Positions 1-13,214 of a DNA stretch of 24,313 nucleotides are shown piece by piece; position 1 is the first letter of the stretch; every line of letters begins with the position of its first letter. The stretch is from positions 1 through 24,313 of the forward strand of contig MSJH02000367.1 in NCBI GenBank assembly GCA_001931875.2, in the 5' to 3' direction. Position numbers and translations under genes: made by a program. The notes below the pieces were generated by a model. That model worked only from the letters and a program-made list of their open reading frames with translations, made no database searches and was not told the origin of the DNA. The DNA comes from Byssochlamys sp. IMV 00236. Taxonomy: Eukaryota > Ascomycota > Eurotiomycetes > Eurotiales > Thermoascaceae.

Positions 1-202
1 TCACTGGGTTTCTTCATGAACTGGGAAAAGAGTACGCTAATTTCATCACAACCCACGGGGATTCATAGGGGTTTCGCCTCAACACTGAGTAGATGAACAT
101 CATGATGCTACAAGTGAAAATAAACAAGATTGTCCAGCGAGTGCGGCAAGTAATGAAGCTTGATACAGAGAGAAAGAACGATCCTACAGAATTCTTCCCC
201 AA

Positions 203-937
203 TTAGCTGGGCGTTCGTAGCATATATACAAGCTTTGTAAACTCTACTTGAACCTCCTGAAACACAAAAGCGTAGTTGGAAGCTATTCTTTTGGACTGAT
301 TGCATCCAATGCACATAAGACCCTTTACGTAGGCCACCTCACCTATAATCTTCTCATTGCCACTGCTGTTCGAAAACGTGCATCTATAGGTCTCCAAGAA
401 TCCCTTTCTTTGGGCAGCAGAAAAACCCATAACCACGCCGAAGACAGATGTTTTGGATACGCCCGGAGTACTGAAAAAACGCTTCAAGATACGTTTTAAA
501 AAAGGTTCATTCAAGATTACCGATGGCAGCTTGTAAAATGAATAGGTGCTTGTTCAATGCGACATGCGAGTAAATAAAGATTGTCTCTTTTTTCCTCTCA
601 TCCTTACATTTCCAACACTCCCAATAATAACAAGCTGTCCTTAATGGCCTTGTAAGTGACATCAGTGACGATGAGTTGAGAGCTAAATGGCAGATCAAAC
701 TTCTTAGGAAAACAAAATATAATATAGAAAGAAAAGATTGTTTAACTGCTTCTGCTGATGAAATAAAGCCTTCATATTCGCTCTCATTCTTTCCAAGCTC
801 GCCAGTGACCATACTCTACAGGATCTGTATGCAGTACATCTCCATTCTACGTTTTCGGACTCGCCAAAGAAACTGGAACAAGAAACACCTATCCTCTGCG
901 TCGCAATGTTCAGTTCGTATGTTGCGCGGTCCTTGTT
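203..937 (-). CDS. Unidentified multi-exon gene candidate (3' part; start unresolved)
   Basis: I do not recognise this protein. Reading the minus strand, three segments join with matching phases: about 937-815, 702-608 and 548-203 (stop). The last intron (607-549, 59 nt, starts GTAAGG, ends AAG) is typical of this window. The intron 814-703 (112 nt) is longer than usual and less certain. The joined frame reads smoothly for about 185 residues, for example SSQLIVTDVTYKAI, then RILKRFFSTPGVSK, then GEVAYVKGLMCIGC. No convincing ATG is visible; the 5' end must be spliced from above 940. The opposite strand also has long open stretches here, for example a frame over roughly 400-530, so orientation is not certain. 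No membrane segment or catalytic motif is evident. It could be a real lineage-specific gene or a decaying one. Confidence 0.35.
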
Positions 938-1464
938 AATCAAAATCTAGTTGACAGAGTCATATATAGAAGGATAAACTTCCCCGATTCTAGACGAAAC
1001 TCCAGCAACAGTTTTCCTAAGTTTGAGGGCGTCAAGATGACTCTTCTCTGTGCCTATGAAATGCCTAGGCGAGTATCTTCTGTGGCTATGTTTTGTGCAT
1101 CATTTTACACTTTCCGTCACTAACTTAAAATTGACCATAACAGTGCGAATCTTTTTCTTTCCAACTTGAAATCACAAGTACGCTTGTCCTTTTTATGGTT
1201 CTTTGCTGTATGTTTTCTACAAGCACCACCCAATATCAAAATTAATACCAACATGTTCGCTGTAAAGAACTACTGACACTTCTGCTGCATTCTCATCAAG
1301 GAACTGGGAGATGAAGTTTTATTTATTTGTTAAAGAATAAAATACACTGTAAAGTAACTTCGAAAAAGGCTTAAAAATGTACACCCGCCAATCCTGGGAG
1401 AGTTGTGCCACTGCTTCAACTTTATTCTTCCAGGGTCCGACAGAGCTTGATTTTCTCTTTGAAC
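938..1464. other. Non-coding or unresolved stretch upstream of the LeuRS gene
   Basis: I see no supported gene. The stretch must contain the promoter and 5' leader of the LeuRS gene that starts at 1465, and possibly 5' exons of the minus-strand candidate that ends at 203. Short open frames exist on both strands but none has a conserved motif. Confidence 0.4.
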
Positions 1465-4786
<3,322 letters not shown>

Positions 4787-4806
4787 CATGTAATAATAAA
4801 TATGTT

Positions 4807-5633
4807 TTATATAGTATAAATTCTTTCCAAGAAGCTGTGTTTAGATCTTTTGGCTTGAACGACGGCACTTGAGACACCATCTGTTTTTGACTTGTAGACG
4901 ACAGGATATCTCTTTATTAATTGACCGATGATACCTAAAGAAATACGTGTCATGTGAGTACTTTTTTGTTTATAAAGAGAACAATCAAATGATTACCATA
5001 AAACCAATAGAGGTGAAGAGGGAATACAGACATTGCAAACATCCAAAGGAATTCTAAACGATGATATTGCTTAAGAGCAATGATCATGTATGAGTGAAAT
5101 ACGAGACGAAGCACAAAGAAAGTAGAGGCAAACAGGAAATCACATCTCCATTGATCTCTTATGGATCCAATAGCAAGTAGGAGCGTAGGAAGCTCTAACA
5201 GACTGTTAGCACTAAAGAATGAAGAAGATTGCGATTTGAGTAACCAAAGAAGGAGACCAGTGTATAAAGGATGGTGAATCCAGCCTGTTAATACTGTAAT
5301 GCGGTGACGATAATAGATAGAACCCAATGCTAGATCTAGCACAAGATAAGATATAAAGAAACACACCATAGAAATATGGAAATTGGAATCAAAAGATAGC
5401 AAGTTCATATCCCATCCTGACCGCCAAAAGAAAAAGAAGTGAGGGATCGAGATAAATGTACAGACTAGACTACTTGTAAATGTCAATATCCAACTGATCT
5501 GTTTGTCTGTCTTTGTGAGGCCGCTTTTGATACAGTAAAAAAAGACGGATATTAAGGTAGCAAAACTAATTACAAAGGATATTGGTACAATAGGTTGACA
5601 GAATACTTGAACAAGAGTGAGTTTCTGAATCAT
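4807..5633 (-). CDS. TLC-domain (TRAM/LAG1/CLN8-type) multi-pass membrane protein
   Basis: Two exons: 5633-4997 and 4934-4807, intron 62 nt, 262 codons if counted from an upstream TTG but 254 aa from the first ATG (MIQKLTLVQVF); an in-frame stop lies shortly upstream. The protein is very hydrophobic, with about six to seven predicted membrane segments. The TLC signature is visible: an HxxLY-type motif (GWIHHPLYTGLLLW, about 130-143), then LLELPTLLLAIGSIRDQW, then RLVFHSYMIIAL. The second exon gives a basic cytosolic tail (IKRYPVVYKSKTDG). TLC proteins act in the ER, Golgi or plasma membrane on lipids; ceramide synthases are one branch. The Lag1p motif with paired HH-DD residues of ceramide synthases is not present, so this is nearer the TLCD/FAM57 group; the exact role is unknown. 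Convergent with the LeuRS gene, stop to stop 20 bp. Confidence 0.75.
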
Positions 5634-6184
5634 TTGATTAAAGAGTATAAAGAACAAAAGAAAGATGCAGTATTAATCTATTTTGACCATTGCTCGATTT
5701 ATGTTTGAACAAAAGAAAATAAGGAGAGCACTCAGAATATTTACCAGAGACCTTCCGAGATCGTAAAGGGCTTTCATGCATGAAAGGGAGTCTGTCTTTA
5801 TTTTTTTTTGGGATAGCTTCAGGGGGAGTTTTGCTTTCAGGGAATATATTTTTTAAAAAAGAAATCCTTTTTTTGGCAAGATATAGAAAAAAAAGGTTGA
5901 TCTAAAGGAGAACATCATTCTTTGCTTTCTTTATAGAAAAAGGGTGATGTCAAATGCTGTCAAGGTGGCAAGAAGAAGATGTATAAAACAAAGAAAGCAG
6001 CAATTGGTGTGTAAACTCAGAAGATTTAATAAAATAAAATGATTTATTTACTTATGCATAAAAAGGATACTTGATCTGCATTGTGTTGGTGTGTATCTTA
6101 TTTATTTAACCTTGTTTAGAATCTTTGTGATGATATAACTATATTTCTTTGTTCTCCTCCCTTTATTTGCCTCTTGACCCTTTT
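5634..6184. promoter_or_regulatory. Upstream region of the TLC gene and 3' flank of the gephyrin gene
   Basis: About 550 bp without a supported gene. It should hold the promoter and leader of the TLC gene (reading left) and the 3' UTR of the gephyrin gene (also reading left). A minus-strand AATAAA (TTTATT at 6101-6106) lies about 80 nt past the gephyrin stop. A/T homopolymer tracts fill 5800-5900. A plus-strand TATA-like run (GTATAAAAC, about 5980) has no open frame behind it. Confidence 0.5.
5771..5786. repeat. 16-bp perfect palindrome CTTTCATGCATGAAAG
   Basis: The sequence equals its own reverse complement over all 16 bases and lies 138 bp upstream of the TLC gene ATG. It could be a site for a dimeric regulator. 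It contains CATGCATG. No second copy was noticed in the window. Confidence 0.5.
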
Positions 6185-8440
6185 TTACTGTGGGTCAAGC
6201 TGTCCTATAAGCATGCACTGGACTTTTGTCCCTTTTTGTAATCTTGATTGTTCAGGAGACTTTATAGGTAACTTCAGTAAACCATTGGCTTCTTTCATAC
6301 TTAGCATACGACTACTTAACTGACTACCCGTTGATTTAGCAACCAATCCATTCGTGCTTGCCCTTACGTGAACTCTATGGAACTCTGGCCTTGTATCCAA
6401 ATTTATATCATTTTCCAACTATGGATATTAAGTATATCATTATTTACAAAAAGTCAATTCCTTACCTCTACAGAAATAACCACGTTGTCTGGATTACTCC
6501 AGCCTGCCATCTTACGTAAAGCAGGGAGAACAAATAGATAAAATGTGACCGTAGCAGAAACAGGATTACCTGGCAGAGCAAAAATCAACTTTGATTTCTT
6601 GCCACATGGTATAGTGGCAAATGTGGCAGGTTTCCTACAAAACCATTAACCATCGACATCTCCTTATCTGAGCTGTAACTTTCTTCATTTTACCCTGGCT
6701 TCATCAACACTCTCCCAAAGTGAATGGTAGCATTTAATTTTTGTTCAAGTATAGGCTTCATCAGATCTGCTTCACCCATTGAAACTCCACCAGTGGTAAC
6801 AATCACATCCACCTTGGATAAAGCCTCATCTAGGCATTCTTCAATATCTTGTACTTTATCGCTCACGATACCTAAATCCATTGTTTCGAATCCGGCATTT
6901 CGAATGGCAGCCAACAGAGACAATCGGTTGGTGTCACGGATTTGCCCTGGTTTTAGCCTATCTGTCGGCATGTGATCCAACACCTCATTTCCAGAGGAAA
7001 GAACGCCTACGAGCGGCTTACGATAGACTCTGACGTGCCGTATGCCTACAGACGCTAATAGTGCAACCTCACTGGCGCCAATACGTTGCCCCTTGACGCC
7101 TACCACTTGGCCGATACCACAATCTGATCCAATTTCTCTAATATTATCGCCTTTTGAAGCACTCACTAAAATCTCGATCTCTAGCTCCTGCTTGCCATCT
7201 GCAGATGCTTTAACTAGCTTTGTATCTTCAATCATGATGACAGCATTAGCTCCGTCAGGAACCATTCCCCCCGTTGCAACGCGAGCAATTTTGCCTCGGC
7301 TTAGGGTCATATTTGCCTCTTGTGTCTCGGCTAATGCAATCGATTCTACTGGATATACGCCCGGCCCATCTTCAACTAAAGATGTAGAGAGTAAATATGG
7401 ATGATGATGTCATTTTAGCTCAGCGTATACCATAAACAGCATATCCATCTACCATAGATGCACGATATCCAGGAACTGGTTCTATTGATTTAACATCTTC
7501 TGCAAGAACATACCCAGATGCCAAAAACTGAGATACTGGAATTAAAACTGCATTAAGTGCAGTAGAATGTTCAAGTACCAATTTTTGGGCTTCGTCTACT
7601 GAAATAAGGGGATAAGGGGAGCTACGTGCACGTCGTGAGACTATCAACATGTTATTGAACGACCGCGTATATCATTCTTTCTTTTCTTACCAGGAGTGTC
7701 TAATGGGATTGATTGACCTGTCAAGTTCTCTTCACGTTCAGAGTGAACACAACGATGTCCTTGCATTTGAGCATGTGTTTGCTTGACTGATTCCTTGTGT
7801 TGATTAGATAGTAAGTCTAATGCATGAGGTAATACTTTCAACACAGCCTCCATATTTTCCTTGCAAGCTTTGGGGCTGCCAGGTAAAGTGATGATGATTG
7901 ATTTATTTCTGATGCCTGTCACTGGACGTGATAATGCTGCAAAAGGAGTAATAGATAGAGATGAAGATAGTAGTAAATGTGTTATTCCAGGTGTCTCTCG
8001 CGTCAACAGTGGCTTTATGGCCTAAATTACATAAATATAAGGTCAATGATACGTTGCATATACAAAAACTCTATTACTTCTGGCGTTCTATCTCTTTCAG
8101 CGAATCCTGTACCTCCTGTAAGCAATATCAAGTTTAGATTATATTGATCAGTCCATGTTTCGACCGTCTTTTGAATGTCGCGAATCTCGTCAGGTACAAT
8201 GAGCTGTTTTTCAACTGAATATTTATCTTCTTTTGAAAGAATCTCGACTATAGTTGGTCCACTTTTGTCAAGTGAGACGTCATTTGAAGCTGTGTCACTG
8301 ACTATATATTCGTGTTATCATACAATATCACGTCAACACAGTCAGTAAGTTACCTGTAAGGACTCCAACAGTGTAAACCATATCTATAAGAAGAAAGAAA
8401 AAGAAATCGGAGATTGAACAAGCAGCTTTTTACCTGTCAT
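6185..8440 (-). CDS. Gephyrin-type molybdenum cofactor enzyme (MogA-MoeA fusion)
   Basis: Catalyses the last steps of molybdenum cofactor synthesis: the G domain adenylylates molybdopterin and the E domain inserts molybdate, supplying nitrate reductase, sulfite oxidase and xanthine dehydrogenase. Exons: 8440-8434, 8383-8354, 8301-8078, 8021-7691, 7640-7431, 7375-6694, 6634-6466, 6418-6185; 628 aa. The first exon carries only ATGACAG and the second is 30 nt; they give [18 protein letters not shown], the expected start of the G domain. The G domain (about 1-185) has [13 protein letters not shown] (75-87) and an ITLPGSPKA segment. A short His/Glu-rich linker leads to [12 protein letters not shown] and the E domain (about 205-628) with [19 protein letters not shown] (about 301-313), [11 protein letters not shown] (461-471), ALPGNPVSA and RPEFHRV. 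The order G then E is that of animal gephyrin; plant Cnx1 is E then G. Introns 47-59 nt. Confidence 0.95.
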
Positions 8441-8716
8441 ATTTTAGAGACAATAAGGAAATGAACTCATTTATCAGAATAGTACTTTTTAAAAAAGGAA
8501 GAGAAATATTCTATTGTTCTTCAAATATACTTACCTTTTATTCTTTTACTATGAGTTTGAATGATCTTTTCTTTGGCTGTCCATGATACAGTCGTTCTTC
8601 CGATATTTCGGTGTAATCAAGTTCAGTCACTTTCCAAAAATAGAAATAATGGTATCTCAAAAAGCTGGAAGCGTAAAAAATATTTATCTTCCCCCCCTTT
8701 ATCTTTTTCTTGTAGG
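8441..8716. promoter_or_regulatory. Shared divergent promoter, gephyrin gene / GNAT gene
   Basis: The 276 bp between two divergent start codons must hold both promoters. Just before the GNAT start the sequence TATCTTTTTCTTGTAG|G looks like a splice acceptor, so the GNAT gene may have a 5' UTR intron. A short upstream frame beginning ATGAGTTTGAATGATC near 8550 ends quickly and is not considered a gene. Confidence 0.5.
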
Positions 8717-9257
8717 ATGCCTACTTACAATAATATCCGTATTTTACATGCTACGACTCCTAAATACTTTGAAAAGTGTCTTGAAGTACGACAAGAAGTA
8801 TTTATAAATGAACAAAAACACTCTATTGCCATAGAAAGAGATGGGTACAAATGACAGGTTGGGAAACATACAAGACCCTGATATAAACATATTGAATAGA
8901 TTGGATGATATCTGTCAGCATTGGGTTGCTGTTTGTGATAAAGTCAATGAGGATGGAACCATTGATGCTGATTATCCTATTGGAAATGTTCGATTAATGC
9001 CAAAACCCGATGGAGTTGCCAAGCTGGGTCGTCTCGGTGTTCTTTCCTCTGCTCGAGGTCTTCATGTTGGACAAATGTTGGTGAAAGCTTTTATTGAATA
9101 TTGTAAAAAAAATGAATATACAACAATTGTACTACATGCACAAAATGATAAGCGTGGATTTTATGAAAGGGTTGGATTTAAAGTAGAAGAAGGCGATGAT
9201 GAAATCTTTATGGAATCACATACACCGCATGTTCGTATGTGGATGAGAAACTTGTAG
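8717..9257 (+). CDS. GNAT-family N-acetyltransferase
   Basis: Two exons, 8717-8844 and 8900-9257, 161 aa. The 55-nt intron (GTACAA...AATAG) is needed: unspliced reading meets TGA at once, whereas splicing gives ERDG|LDDICQHWVAV, which fits the family. The N-terminal part (LEVRQEVFINEQ) is the usual beta1-alpha1 region of YjcF/ElaA-like acetyltransferases. The strand LGRLGVLSSARGLHVGQMLV (about 97-116) carries the acetyl-CoA-binding R-G-x-x-x-G pyrophosphate loop. A C-terminal GFYERVGFKV matches the conserved GFY..GF segment of motif B. It transfers an acetyl group from acetyl-CoA to an amine; the substrate cannot be told from sequence. No targeting signal is obvious. AATAAA is at 9268-9273, inside the 37 bp that separate its stop from that of the convergent CHL1 gene. 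Confidence 0.85.
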
Positions 9258-9294
9258 ATGAATAACAAATAAATAGACTTTCCTTATTACAGGT

Positions 9295-12200
9295 CTACGT
9301 CAAACGATTCTTTTCTCTAAAGAATTTGCTTGTTCTTCCCATTGCTTTACCAAAGACATCATAACTTTCTACATGTTCTCCTATCCATTTTGGAAGCTTT
9401 TTTCGTATCCGATCCGTTGTATATCGTTTATCTAGTAAAACAATCGTTGCATAATCTCCCTTATGACGGATTGCTCTACCAATAGACTGATTCACTCCTC
9501 TCATACATAGATTTTCATAATATTCCATTCCTCCATCCAGTTTATCCTATATATCCACTCTGTCAATACTCTTTTTTTTTTTCTTCTTTGCTTAAACTAA
9601 GCTTACATTCGCATGGCCTGTATGCTCTTTTGCATACTTCATCTTTTCAATCAATTCAACAGAGCTTCGATTGGCAAAAGGTAATCCTATCATGATGACT
9701 CCTCTTTAAAGAAGTAAGTAGACAGCAATACATTACTACCTTTCTTTTACCTTCCCAATCTATCTGAGAAATTGATTCCTTCAGACATTTTTCCATTAAC
9801 AACACATAAAAGTAATGCACCTTTACTATCTTCTATTTCAATCTGCAGCGTATAATCTCGTAAGGTAGCCTCGACCTTGTTGCTTTCTTTAGGCTCCCTA
9901 AACACTTTTTTATGCTTTTCAATTCGTTCCAAAATACCATTTTCCTTCCATCTCTTGTACATTTGATCCAGATAGGTAAAGCTAGGAAAGAAGCAGATGG
10001 TACCGTCTGGTATAACATTGCAGAGATTAGCTATTGTACGTCCAGTTTCATCAATCTTGGAGGGGAAAAAAGTATTAGTAAGCACCATCAAGTAAACAAA
10101 AAAAAAAAAACTCTTACCAATGATTCGTCTTGTCTGTTTTCAAATGTGTACACGAGGGGCTTTCCCGTTGGACCAGTCTCCACTGTCATCGTGAGCAGGT
10201 TGGTTGATGGTATGATGTGCCCACAAGAAAAATGAGTTATCCTTTCTTTTGGTATATTCGGAAATAAAAGGGATGAAAAGTCTGAAACCTGAAGGATACA
10301 TTATTTGGTCAAAAGAGAGGGACGTATAGATATATATGTATACACTTACAGGCTCCATAGTACCACCTGCCAAGATGATACTTTTTGCTTCGTCTACAAG
10401 TGGCTTAAATGCATCGGCAGGGTTAAGCAGCATGTACTTTATCGATGCTACTGGGCTCTCTGTCGTTCCAAAGCTAATCACTATACGTCCATCTTTATTT
10501 GGGTTAGTAAGTGCCAAGAGGAGCGCTTCGACCTGTGTGAGAGTAGGAATGGATGATGATAATGCTGGTGGAAGAGGAGGAAGAGAAGTTGATGCGTTCG
10601 GATCAGTAAGCTGTTTTCTACGTTTTTCCTCTTCTTTTTCTTTTGCTTTATCGATAAATCCGTTCAGTTTTCGTGCTAAATTGCTTGCTTCCAGATAGTT
10701 TTTAATCTTGTACATATTTAAATGATCAATGGACGATTGATGCAAGAATTCATTCACATGCATCACGCGATCCTTTCGTTTGCTTTTATCCTCTACTTGC
10801 AAGTGTCGGATAAGCATTTTGAGGATATTCAGTATTTGCTTGATATATACAACATTCTTTCCAAGTAGTCGCTCTTTATACTTTTGTATGTACAGGCTAA
10901 GTTGGTTCCATGTGAGTTGGATTTGAACTAGAGAAAGTGTTACTGTATAAAGTGAGGTGACAGTTTCTATCAAATTATGCGCTTCATCTATGATAACAAT
11001 GCTGTTTTTTAAAGAAATGCCTAGTGATTCTCGAGTGTTGGCGTGTAAAAGATGTTGATATGGAAGTACAACCAGCTATAGAACATGATTAACCTGTATT
11101 CGTGCTTATCTCTGTGCTACTATTACCTGTGATGAAGGTACTGTCTTTCGTGATCCATAATATGGACAGATAGTAAGCTTTTCACCAATCTTAATCAATT
11201 CCTCAATATCCCTAACTCTAGCCTAACATTTGATAAGATATATGTTACAAAAAAAAAGGGAGGGACATACTATTGCATGATCTCTAAATTGATCCCACTT
11301 TGGTTTATTATCCCATGACGGTAGAAAAGAGCACGGTCCCTTGGTTGATCCTTCAAAAGATATGAGTGAATGTGATTTAATGCTATTGTAATGTACCTTT
11401 CTTTTGCATGTCCAGACATGCTTCATTGATCCTATGTACACTACCAAGTTTATTTACATCTTTATTTATGCACAAATTCTTTCTGGATCCAAGAGAAATT
11501 TCGTATAGATCTTGATTATATGCTGTTTTATGTATCTCATGGACAAACTGTGCCAGCTGTGAGTGTGTTCTCGATGCATAATAGATCTATTCGATACGTC
11601 AGCACTCCATGGCGCATATTTCATGCTATAATGTATACCTTTGTTTCAAATAAATCCTCATCCTCTTCTTCTTCGGCATCATTATAGGATAACTTTGGCT
11701 TTCTTTTAGACTCAAATCTATTACTCTTATTAGTCTATGCTTCTAAAGCACAAATGATTGCTATGTACTTGTTTAACAACTCTTGCACTTCTTTAGAAAG
11801 ATATGAACGGGTCTTGTCATTTGTATCCTCTTCATCATCGCTATTATAGTCTTCCACAAGAAACTCATCATCATCGTCAGTAAGGGCACCTTGTTTTTTG
11901 AATTTCTTTTTTCTATCTGTTGACTCAAGTTCAAACATGGCTTGATCTCTCTCAATATTTCGTACTCGCTGTATACGATCTTTTAATTCAGCTCTTCGTC
12001 TTTCTCTATCACTTGATTTACGTCCTTCTGCTGACTGTGCCTGAAAGGCTGTTACCCAGTCTGGTTCGTTGTCTAAGCTTATATATTAGCTTTCTCCAAG
12101 TTTAGGAACAGTTGTGTCTTTTTGAACCTGTAGAGTTTGTTGACTGCTTTGGTTCGGTTGCTTTGGCTTCATGATCTTGTAGCCATTTAAGTGATCCACA

Positions 12201-12409
12201 AATCAAACTTAGTGATTTACCCTGAGAAAATAGCTCGGTCAACCTCTCGTGTCTCTCTCTTTTTGTTTTTATGATATTACTGTTCCTGTTGGACTTTCGA
12301 ATATGCCAATCTTGTCTTGTGATAAGGTGCGATATAGGGACGTCATAAAGTCCTTTTGTATCGAATATGGTTCAAATGGAAAACCAAACGAATCTGGAAT
12401 GTTGCTCAT
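9295..12409 (-). CDS. CHL1: CHL1/DDX11-type Fe-S DNA helicase, 12 exons
   Basis: XPD-family 5'-3' DNA helicase for sister-chromatid cohesion and repair in the nucleus. Exons: 12409-12281, 12221-12128, 12072-11769, 11717-11639, 11586-11397, 11350-11271, 11222-11127, 11075-10350, 10288-10118, 10055-9751, 9703-9607, 9546-9295; 840 aa, usual for CHL1. Walker A is ESPTGT|GKSLSL (G44-K45-S46), with intron 1 inside it. An acidic Asp/Glu-rich insert follows at roughly 110-200. Motif Ia is RTHSQL (208-213). Four Fe-S cysteines fit: C241, C259, C272, C311 (ICPYYGSR). DEAH is IIDEAHN (354-357). FSCGHIIP and the C-terminal motif [12 protein letters not shown] (776-785, Q777..R784) follow the CHL1 pattern. 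GGTMEP sits at the exon 8/9 junction. All 11 introns (46-62 nt) keep phase. FANCJ and RTEL1 relatives are less likely given YYENLCM before motif VI. Shares a promoter with COA3. Confidence 0.95.
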
Positions 12410-12616
12410 TTTTTGGAAGCACACAGGAACACGTCGCGAATAATAATTATAAAAAAAAATATAAATTTATATACGTGCACAGTCCGCTTGCTCAAAAAGG
12501 GGTAGGGGGAGAAAACATATGCTGCGAAAAGGTTCAGCCAATCAGAATGAACAGTTTAACTATGGGTGCTTGAAGAATTGATAACTTTTTTTTTTGCTTC
12601 ATTCTTTAATCAACAC
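12410..12616. promoter_or_regulatory. Shared divergent promoter, CHL1 / COA3, with a CCAAT box
   Basis: The 207 bp between two divergent ATGs contain a consensus CCAATCA at 12538-12544, 73 bp upstream of COA3 and about 130 bp upstream of CHL1. CCAAT boxes are bound by the HAP/NF-Y complex, which in yeast controls respiratory genes, so the site fits COA3. A CG-rich stretch (CACGTCGCGAATAAT, near 12430) lies next to the CHL1 start. Regulation is inferred, not shown. Confidence 0.5.
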
Positions 12617-12938
12617 ATGAACAATCAACCTACTAGAGAAAAGCTTTATTCACAACCAAAAGGATATGGTTTTAGTCCTGCCTTAGAAAGAACTCGCAAG
12701 CCTTTTGCTGTTCGTAACATGTTGACATTAGCCGGTCTTTTGACATTTACTGGCAGTGTTTGTGAGTAATCTCAAACTGTTTGATGAACATGTCTTAATC
12801 TATTTTTTTTTTTCTTTTTTCTTATTAGATGCTTATTCACTCTTTGCAGTTAAGCAAGACGACTTTAGCGATGTTACCTTACCAAGTCAACTTCCTGGAG
12901 TTCATGACGTTACTAAAGAGCAAAAGAAGAACAACTAA
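12617..12938 (+). CDS. COA3: COA3-like cytochrome c oxidase assembly factor
   Basis: Small mitochondrial inner-membrane protein that in yeast works with Cox14 and Mss51 to couple Cox1 synthesis to complex IV assembly. Two exons, 12617-12761 and 12829-12938, 84 aa; the 67-nt intron begins GTGAGT and ends TTATTAG after a T-rich tract. The family core is clear: RKPFAVRNMLTLAGLLTFTG (about 28-47), a single membrane helix, then VYAYSLFAVKQDDFSDV (about 48-64), matching the COA3/CCDC56 pattern R-x-x-N-x-L-T...YxxYxxxxVKQDDFSDV. The charged N-terminus faces the matrix in the family and the short polar tail the intermembrane space. AATAAA at 12952-12957. The length is typical. Not in an operon; tandem with the next gene, 276 bp apart. 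Confidence 0.88.
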
Positions 12939-13214
12939 ATATTTTGTACATAATAAACCTTATTGTCTTTTTCAGTATAAATGCATCCTTTTTTTTTATT
13001 TGCAAGATGGATATCATTACTATAAAATCAACATATAAAAAAAGTCGAGTCTCCTGTTGACCCGCTTGGCTGTGTTAACTATGGTAAACATATGACACAC
13101 CAACAACTTGTTCAGTCTCTCTCTCACTGAGATAATGAGTATCCAATAGAATCATTTTTTAATTTAATAAAGAATTACTCTTTCTCCCTTTCACTGAATA
13201 TTCTTCACTTCAAT

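Noticed and set aside
248..499. 83-codon plus-strand frame at the left end
   Set aside because: No motif; the minus-strand reading of the same place joins in phase to another exon, so it is preferred, although not proven.
1405..1464. Earlier start for the LeuRS protein
   Set aside because: The frame is open upstream but begins with GTG, not ATG; the first ATG at 1465 already gives a good mitochondrial presequence.
5634..5657. Longer TLC protein
   Set aside because: The extra codons begin at TTG and an in-frame stop lies just upstream; ATG at 5633 is used.
6724..7404. Long plus-strand frames opposite the gephyrin E domain
   Set aside because: Antisense shadows of a clearly conserved minus-strand coding region.
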